Below are positions 55,538 to 64,000 of a stretch of 64,000 bases of DNA, piece by piece (positions within the stretch are counted from its first letter, which is position 1; each line of letters starts with the position of its first letter). This DNA comes from Porodaedalea pini (taxonomy: Eukaryota > Basidiomycota > Agaricomycetes > Hymenochaetales > Hymenochaetaceae): the NCBI GenBank assembly GCA_002794775.1, contig NBAY01000008.1, positions 682,001 through 746,000 of the forward strand. Reading direction: 5' to 3'. The position numbers and the translations under genes were made by a program. A model generated the notes under the pieces. That model worked only from the letters and a program-made list of their open reading frames with translations. It was not told the DNA's origin and made no database searches.

Positions 55538-58500
55538 TCATGATCGTTCTATGATGCCTTGGAACTGTCCGACGCGGACAAAGTAATCTCGCAGATATGA
55601 ACGTACTTCTGAAGATAAGTCCCTTGCAAGGAGCTCTGCAACGGCAGGATAAATCGCAGGAAGGAACCTGCCGAACTGCATACATCACGTCAACAAGTCT
55701 TCGACGCCGCAAGAAAAAAGGTACTGACAGCTTTGTCGTCGAGGCCACCGAAACCCTGAACAATTCTCGCAAGAACAGGCATCCAAGCTGAGATGTTCTT
55801 GGCCGATGAGTCCATGCGAAGCTTGTTGAAGTCAGTAACAACCCCTAAGCCAAGCCTTCAACATCATAGCATTAGCGGAAAGCTGATCAGGCAGACAAAA
55901 ATCAGCCACTAACGGAAGAAATTTATCGGCAACCTGAGGTCTTAGCGCCAGATGTTGCGGTCGAGGATCGTAATACATCCTAGAAAGTACTGTGACCAAT
56001 GTATCCGCGCTACTTGTTTCCTGCTTGAGCAAATTAGGAAGATGCTTCATAAAACCTCAAAATGCAGACGTTTTAGACCAAGAAGTGTGCGCAGAATTCA
56101 AAGGACTCACCGACTTTCCACAAGGCCGTCCGCAGTTCCTTATCCTCATTGAACATCCGAGCGAACTGATAACTATGATCTAGTACACCCATTAAGCGAA
56201 GCAGATGTTCGGGTGGTATAGTGTCATAGACTTCGTTGTTCAGGAGGAGCTCATTGGTTGTTTCGATGAGCAACAGCTGCAAAACACATTTAACGATGAT
56301 CTGCTTGAAAATACGCTTCCGCTCCCCGGCAGATATCCTAACACCGTTCCTGTTATCACCGTTTACCGAAAGCGGGGCTGGGATGATCGCTTGCCCTGGA
56401 TCTTGAAGCATCATCAGAATACGCTTCACAGTGAGGTTTGCAAGCTCGCCGTTACCTGTCGTATCAGAAACATCTGGAGAGCTTCCATCCACTTCCCCCC
56501 GTAGATTTTCGTCAAACAGCTGATGCGGAGTTGTTGTTCTGAAGAGCTTAATGAATGTAGTCACAACACGCTCCCACCGTGCCGCGCTGAGCTTTTTGAC
56601 ATTGTTCTCGAGCAACTGTTGAAGGCAGGCAGTTCCTATCCGTGCTAATGTGTCGTTTTCTGTAGCAGTGGTCAGTGAGTTGATGTCAGCAAAAGGAAGG
56701 TCTCAGCATACCTTGGCAGATGCAGACACATAAGAGATCCAGAAGCCCATCCAAGAACCGTTCCAATGTTTCAAAGTAGAAGGTGTACAAGTCAATCAAA
56801 TCTCTGAGAGCCTGGATCATGGTCGTCGAAAGCCAGACGCTCATATCTTCTTGCGTGCTCCACCGAGATAGATCGGACGAGTTCTTCAGAACAGCAAATA
56901 TGGGGAACAACAATTCCTGACAAACAGTATCCCAGAAATCTACGGTGAAAGTAGACCCGTGTGTTTTGAGGGTTGTGAATAGCGAATTAAGCGCTCTTAT
57001 CGCCTATATTAGCTAAAGTTTGGAATCGTTGCGCAAACACTTACAATCTACGAACTTCCAGATCCTCGCCATTCATTATAATGTCGTAAAAGCTGAACAG
57101 GACAGGGAACCAAAACTTGATCATGGCATCATCGACCATTGGATTTTGAACACCTTCTGGGGAAGGTTGAGAGCTTAATGCGCAATCAGGACAAGCGAGC
57201 ATGGTCGGAATAACGTCGCGAAGCATGGCGATTGCTAAGAGGCTGATTTTTTGGAACTTGCTGACTTTGCAGAAGTCAGTAATACAGACTGTCAGATCTG
57301 CGAATGCGCCATTTCGAACGACCTCAGAAAAGTGTTCCTTATTGAGACGGGTGACAATTTCAAACGCCGAGTTGACAACACGTTCTGAAGAAGATTAATT
57401 TCGCTAAGGAGCAAAACACAAGATCACAAGAAATTCTCACCTGTCAAAACTTTTGAAGCGGCGGAGAACACGCTGAAAAGCGTTCTCCATCCGGAAACAA
57501 AGTTATGGACGCGTGATTGGATCATTTGCTGAAGACATTGGAGCACCTTCAAGCAAGGTTGTTAGTGAGAGGCCACAGACAACCAAATGCTATCGGACGA
57601 ACCATATCTCGGATATCCGGGTTATTGTTGTGGATCATCGTATACTCAAAAGGTTTTAAGAAATCTTTCTGGAATTTGAAGTGTGGTAGCTCTTCTTTCT
57701 CGAGGAATCTCATTGCGAGTTGCCGTAAAGCGTCCAGCGCAAAGAAACCGACGTGAGAGTTGTGATGACAACAAACCTACGTTAACAGAACTTAGAAGAC
57801 CGTCAGATTTTAATGCTGAATTACGACGTACCTGGTTGAAGTGCTCGCCAATGATCTCCCACAGGTTTGACCATTCCAAGCGAATTCGATTCATATTGTA
57901 GTAAGAGATCTCAACCAGCTTTTGAAGACTGAACAGCCGTGGGTGTTCCGAGAGACCCGACGACTGTATCTCTTCCCATGACACAGCGCTGAGTGCACGA
58001 ACGAATTCAACAATAGCCGTCTAAGGAAGTATGAGACAGAGTCAAGACAGGCGGTCGTTAACTTACCCCGGACAGATAATGGCTGAGTGAGAAAACCATA
58101 TCAGTAGCAACAGTGATGTGAGTGGAGCGGCTTTCATTCGCCAGCTCCTCAGCGGGCATTTTTCTCATTTTCCTGAAGAAATTATTAGCTATAACATAAA
58201 TAGCAGAAATACATGCTTGAACACATACCCCTTGCTGCGACCAGATTCTGGAAGATCTATTCCACTGCTGATAAGCTGCATTCTCTCAAGTTGGCTGACA
58301 CAAGAGAGAACTTCATGCCATGAGCCTCGGAGATGATTGCCTTCAGAAACTGCGATATCCAGGAGCGCCTTGATGGCTTCCATGTTCTTCGCTTTCATTT
58401 CACCTAAGTTGTTAAGGAACGTGAACTTGGCGAGGGTAGTCACGAAAGCATTGCGTTCAAGCTCAAGATCGAAAAAGCAACCAATCCGGATGGCGCACTT

Positions 58501-61500
58501 GAAACCCTCCAAACAGAGCTCAACAATCTCCAAATCGTCCGTGTCTGTCAGCGGGCCTGAAATACCAGCGAGGAATGGAATCCAGGCAACCTCGAACATA
58601 GGCCGCACGTGCACAAAGTGGGAGGCGCTGAAGAATTGGTCGTTCCCCTTCGATCCTCGACGTTGCGAGCGCATCAAGGTCTTGAAGAGTGCCTGCAGAT
58701 ATACATTCATGTTGAAAAAAGGAAACGAAAAGCAGAAGCGTAGGTGCGCATTAGCTCACCTCGGTCTTGTTGGCCATACCAAGAGACTGCATAACATATG
58801 CCTCCTTCTGCAAATCACGACCTACATTGGCGAGAGCACTAGCGATACCCGGACCTTGCAATGGCAGAGCCAGAGCGGCATCGACTTCGTCCTTCATGCG
58901 AATTTCGTTCGTTTGGATCTCATCGTAAATAGAGCCAAGAAGTTCATCGGGCAAGTTGGCGCCGTCATTAATGCCTCTATTATTTTTGATAAAGTCATCC
59001 TTCGTCATGCGATTTTTGACCACCGGATTGTGAGCATCCGTGTTAAGCATGATTGTCGAGTAGGACAGGACGTAAGCGGTGTCTTCGAATTCATGAGAAT
59101 CACATCATTCAGATGCGGGTCTAGAATAGTACTCACCTGCATTCGCAAATGGAGTCTGAGAATTCCCAGCAATATACCTTTCAGCGAACTTTAACATGAA
59201 TCGGTCGATCTTTTGCGATTCTCCAGGAAGACGGAAGGACTGCAAGAACATGCGAAGGGCATCCACGAAGGGCACATTCGAAAAGTCCAATTGGTCCACG
59301 AAGGCATGCATAATGGCAATGTTCTCATCGTCACTTCGCGCAACAGTCAAATCAACACGTGTACAAGCCGTAAGATGAGTTCTTACCCCTCTCCGAGATA
59401 CTCGCCGATGACCGCCTTACTTAGACCATCCGTGTTCAGTAGGAACTTGGCAATTTCTACCGCGTCTCGGCTAGGAATGAACCCGTTCTGCAAGAGAAAC
59501 TCGATACCCTTCTTAGGCTTATAGTTAAATCGTCTGATCCCATCCTGGAGGATCGTCTTTCGTTGCTTCGCATTCTCAAACCTCCCCGGATCGTCCGCGA
59601 TCTCGGGCGTAGCCGCTCTTGATACATCACTGCCATTTGCAGGTGCGGACAACTTCTCGAGAGACGCGTCTGAGGTCATGCCTTCGGCGTTGGAGCCTCG
59701 CGTAGACGAGGCAGGCACTACGGTATCTGACGCTGCATCAGAACCGTTGAGAGTCTTTCCAGCTGCAGTCCCCCATGTCACAAGAGATCGAAGCACTGCA
59801 ACCAGAGACTCCAGTCCCTGGCGTTTAAGTTGCTGTTCCGAAAGTCCAAGGTTATGATTATCGGCGTTGCCCGGGACAGCCAAAGCTGTGGTACTCAGAG
59901 CAGGAGGGACATTCGATGAGTGGTGCTTCGTGGAAGGATTCAAAGCCGGACTTGCGGGTTCGTTTGCCTTGGGAGCCGCGGCATTGGAATGCGTTGAAGA
60001 TATTTTCGAGATCGTGTTCATCAGGCTGGGAGTAAAGGGTAAAGGGTACATAAAGGTCAGAATTACTAGAAGTATTGAAGTATACTCACTGTTCATAGAT
60101 GTTATCTATTGCCTCGCGATCACAATCGTAGTTGAGATAGATTTCGACCAGAGCCTGAGGTTCCTGACACAAGCGCTGAAGCATGCCAAGAATAACCGAT
60201 TTCTGCTTCAGCGTTGTAGTCTTCATTTCCAGAATAGGGATAAAAATCTCGTGGAAGAAGACCTCGATCTCTTTCTGCAGTGAGAAAAAATACCTTGTCA
60301 GAAGAGAACGGCACTTTAAGTCGGTACAACCATACCTTAAGTTTCGTCCTCATTCCGGATAGTACACGCCAGAAGATCTCCACGCTAATCTCAAAAACCT
60401 GTGGCACGGGGCTCAGGGCATTACGGCTCAGACTCAGGCACAAGTATTGCTTCGTCGCATTGATAAATGACGTCGCTTCATTCGAGGATGCAGAATATAT
60501 GATGGAAGAAGGGTCGACAAAAACCTGCATGTGCGAATTTAAGATGGTAAGCACGAGATGCAGTGAAACAAGCTTCGAACGCATCGCGTGCGACTTCAGA
60601 TCGCGCTCGCTAGTTGACGACAGCAGAGTAAGGATAAACGCAGGATGATAGAAAAAGGATCAGGAGACATTACCTCTCGGTATTAAGGTTCTTCATCGTT
60701 AGTTTGCAAAGTGCGCGGAATACGAGGAATGCGTCCTTAAAGAATAAGTCATTGGTGGAGATAGTGTGTGCTTGGATATCTGCTTCAAACGGGTGTTCAT
60801 TCATGTTGTTGTGCTCGAATGCTTGCCTGATTACACGGTAAGAGGTCCAGAATCTTAGGAAAGTATAGATTGGAACGCACAAAGTCACTCTTCCGATACC
60901 CGGAGATTGGACGTCGACTTCCTGTATGATGGAGGCGTCCGCTACGGATGTGTCTACAGAATTCTCCTCTTTTACCTTGCGAGATTTACTTTCTTCTTCG
61001 CCTGGCCCATTAGGTGGAGTTAACGGGGGCAAGGGATAAGTGTCTGGAGTAGACGGAGTCAAGGATGGCCGTTTAGACGACGGTCGGCTTTTGAGGCTCA
61101 TGCTATCAGGCCTAGGTGATTGAAGAACACTCCCATCAATCGATCCATTGCGCGAGCCGCTTATGTTGCATCGCGTAAAAACGTGGTGTACCATCTGCGT
61201 GAGTCCGCCCTGCGCAACAGTCTGGTTAACCGGATCGGGGCTCAGCAGAAAAATGTTGTAAACTGTCCGGACAGCCTTCAGCAGCGAAGACTGGTGAACA
61301 AGGAGTGTTGGAGACAGGACAAGGGAAAGTAGTGCCTTGACAATTTGCAACGAGACAGTGTCTGGCGTGGTCTCCGTATGACATGCGGTGACGGTATGAG
61401 CGACCATGTCTACGAGCGTGGGCGGACGTAAATTTGTCTGTGATTCAGTAGCGAACCTCTGATGCGGAAGTGTAGGGGACGCAGGTGGAGAAGCCAATTG

Positions 61501-62487
61501 CTGATGCTCCGCCGATGCATCGGCCTCCAAGAAGAATGAGTAAGAAATGAGTTTTGAGATGCAGTCTAGGCTTGCAATCTGCAGCTTCTCGTTCCCAGTC
61601 TCGCATGCCAAACGCAAAGGTTCGAAGATATCCCGCGGTTTGTCCCCGCCCTGACCAGCCTTGATCATGTTGAGCGCTTTGTCGACTGCTTCTTTCAACG
61701 GAGCGGACCGTTTTGCCTCCCGGGATGCGGCGATAGTTTCCAACGCAGTCGAAATTAGCACAACAGATACGGTGTGTCCTTGCGACATGGTCAAGCTCCG
61801 GTTATGACCAATGGATGCAGTGGGACTGTGCAATGATTCCGACGTGCTCTTTCTCCCGAAAAGACGTGCCGTCAACGGGGTGCTCGGCCGCGGGGACTGC
61901 GTTTGCTCGACGTTGTTTCTATGATCTTCCGAGGGCCGAGGGCCAGGCGGTGACTTTTCAATGGGAGTAGGCGGTACGTCAAGAGCCACCTCCTGAAGTG
62001 GTGCGTTGGCGTCTGCTTCCTGTACCGCGTTGGAGACTTCTTCCACCTTGGTGGGCGGAGTCGGGGGTGCTATCTCAGATACGGCGGGTGCGCCCTCAGG
62101 AACTGCCGGAAATTTCACATTTCCAGATTTCTCGAGAGCATCTCCGTTCGTACGTGGTACAGGCGTAGCTTCACCATCCCCTACATCTTGGACAACCTCA
62201 ACCTCGCGCTCATGCTCTGGTAGTGGTACGTCCGAAGAGGATTCCTCTACTTTTGATCCCTGAAGTGTCGGTGGCAGCGGTTCAGATGGGACTCGCTGGA
62301 TAGCGTGCTCATCGGGCGTCACTTCGTTGGGAGAGTCGGATGCTGACTTTCCAAGCCTGTCATCCTCGCGTTCCTCGCGTTCGTGTTCCTGCGCCAGCGC
62401 GTCCGGCATTGAACTTCCATCCAGCGTTTGTTGGGTTTCCGACGGAAGGGACTGAACGCCAGTTTCTTCGACGTCGCCGTTCTGCAT
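55538..62487 (-). CDS. SEC7: Sec7-family guanine nucleotide exchange factor for Arf (BIG/Sec7 type)
   Basis: About 18 exons encode roughly 1,850 residues; the first is 60674-62487. An acidic, Pro/Ser-rich N-terminus (to about 220) is followed by the DCB domain (from about 230), the HUS region (with [15 protein letters not shown]) and [16 protein letters not shown]. The catalytic Sec7 domain is at about 900-1090. It shows [12 protein letters not shown], the glutamic-finger segment [20 protein letters not shown] and [13 protein letters not shown]-type helical repeats then run to the C-terminus (ending [13 protein letters not shown]). This size and order match the large trans-Golgi Arf exchange factors rather than small cytohesins. 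It activates Arf1 to drive coat assembly and secretory traffic. Introns are short with GT...AG ends. Individual small 3' exons are less certain than the body. Confidence 0.92.
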
Positions 62488-64000
62488 GGCTGCCGTCGGG
62501 CAAATAAGTTCGTCTGGCCTTGTCGTTGTGGACGCTGACGATTACGGCTATCGTAGGGACATGAATGCGTGTAGTGCAAGTTAATGTAGTATTTTATTCT
62601 CACGATTACAATGTGTTATAATTATCTACGTCAGTACTAGTACTACAGTCAAAGACGCGTCCTTTAAACAGGACTGCTCCTTTGAACACTTCGCATTTTC
62701 TCCTGAAACACACAATTTCTGACTTTCAAAAAAATATGGTAAGTGTATATGTAGTAGGACTATATATGTGCCAAGTTTCATAGGAATATGTTGAGTGGTT
62801 AAATTCAAATAAATCAAAAACCATGAAAAACAGAGCAGGATTTGCACAATCTGTGTAGTGTAAATTTGTTTCTATTATTTTTTGCCTAATATTTCTTTGA
62901 TAAATCTAAGTGAGTGATGAAGCACTATATTGGTTATCTATTGAATGCTTTTTTGTGGCAAAAGGATGTGATGTATAAATTATGGATGGCAGAAAGTGCC
63001 GGGAGATCCTGAAATGTGATGAACAAGTAAGGCAATGGGATGACATAATATGTTACCTTGCCGATCCAAGCTTACAAACAGTACTAGTGTAATCTCACGG
63101 GTGTTCAAAGGAGTGGTTTCCGTGTCATAAAGCCTGTTTTTTTCTTGCCTTCAAATCAATTTCACTTGCACACTTCAGGGCTCAAAAAAATTCATGTAGA
63201 TACTTTTGATATGGATCTCCACATAATGTAAAAATTTAGCAAAAAAATGTTGTGTAGACATTTTGCAGAAGGAATCCAAGTTGGTGTTCAAAGGATGCAT
63301 CTTTGACTGCATTTGAGAAGAAAATTTATACTCTCAATGCTTGTGTAGTGGCTTTCATCTAGTTCTATTCCCTATTTTTTAAATATAGAAAATGTTGTGT
63401 TTAGAGCATGCAGGAGGCAACCTCTGAACATGTCCCAAGGAGGTATCAATGACTGTAACAAAGATAATTGTCATTCTGGAGTTTCGGACTTTTTTCCAAA
63501 TCATTTCAAATTTTCCTGAAAAAAAATACCCAAAAAAGAAAAAATAATAATAGGGGCTGAGCTATTAGGGCCACTTCATCCCATCCAGCAGCTCAGCCAA
63601 ACATGCAAATGCTGGAGGTACATGGATTCTTACAGGTACAGTTATCTTTTTTTCTTATCTCATAGATCACTCAATTTAAATTCTATTAGGAAAGGACTTA
63701 ATTTCTTACTGGCTACAAGAGCCATGAAGAAGTACAAGTCACACTGCCACATCCTTGACAGTGACAGTGCAGAGGTCCAAGCTGCCCTCCAGCAGCTGAG
63801 TAAGTAGTTGTGATCGACATTTTGTTATGTAATTTTTTTTCTTGGAATCTTGGTAATAAATTTAAATTATCTTAAATTATTTAAATATTCTGTTTCAAAT
63901 CTCAGTGCCAAAATTTCTGGAACACAGAAAAAATAAAATTGACCTGCAAGTTCTGTAGATATATGTAGTGGCTACCTATACATGCAATTTCAGGATTAAA
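62488..64000. other. AT-rich region after SEC7, no supported gene
   Basis: After the SEC7 promoter the sequence becomes AT-rich with low coding potential, and a terminal-inverted-repeat element is suspected (separate entry). Frames near 63622-63807 are short and may belong to a transposon that continues past the window. Confidence 0.4.
62646..63309. mobile_element. Candidate Tc1/mariner-type non-autonomous element
   Basis: The left end CAGTCAAAGACGCGTCCTTT pairs with a right end reading CAGTCAAAGATGCATCCTTT on the other strand, over about 25 bp. TA precedes the left end (62644-62645). The right flank reads CA, so the duplication is imperfect or mutated. A further inverted word (GTGTTCAAAGGAG, about 63100) matches the left subterminal part. 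No protein is encoded between them. Confidence 0.5.

Overview
The window is genomic DNA of a filamentous basidiomycete, most likely a mushroom-forming agaricomycete. The genes are cut by many short introns of about 50-65 nt with clear GT...AG ends and CTNAC branch boxes. The single-copy genes are standard fungal housekeeping genes (MOB1, SUP35/eRF3, SLA1, SEC7, CAF16, OPY2, a peroxisomal carrier), and the repeats are chromodomain-bearing Ty3/gypsy elements of a type common in fungi. The species cannot be named from the sequence alone.

Layout. 1-14 kb is gene territory: a peroxisomal ATP-carrier-like protein (+), an Opy2-like membrane anchor (-) divergent from a CAF16-like ABC ATPase (+), a small Kre9/Knh1-like secreted protein (-), an 80-residue Cys-rich secreted protein (-) and MOB1 (+). 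A 101-bp MITE lies between them. 14.26-16.61 kb is a complete pogo/Fot1-type DNA transposon whose transposase carries one nonsense codon. 17.2-42.96 kb is a nest of transposons: a foldback-type element (D) is split by Ty3/gypsy element A, which is split by element B, which is split by element C. Every junction is proven by matching 5-bp target duplications. Beside it is a second foldback element (E, 4.06 kb) carrying further insertions. 43-64 kb returns to genes: SUP35 (-), two tail-to-tail paralogues of an uncharacterised repeat-containing membrane or secreted family (+ and -), SLA1 (+), SEC7 (-), and AT-rich sequence with a possible further DNA element.

The innermost retrotransposon C (6,242 bp, LTRs with one difference) looks intact and is the most informative object. 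It has a TATA box about 33 nt before a sequence that is exactly complementary to its primer-binding site, which is the Tf1/sushi self-priming arrangement. Its leader of about 0.9 kb contains no ATG. A conserved extra reading frame lies before gag. A textbook -1 frameshift signal (slippery heptamer, 6-nt spacer, hairpin) joins gag to pol. The older nested copies A and B keep most of these signals but are broken, largely by C-to-T changes at CpG sites.

The host genes are individually regulated eukaryotic units, not operons. Several act in shared cell-biological themes: SEC7 in Golgi trafficking, SLA1 in actin-based endocytosis, OPY2 and MOB1 in signalling, and SUP35 in translation termination. 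I see no metabolic gene cluster.
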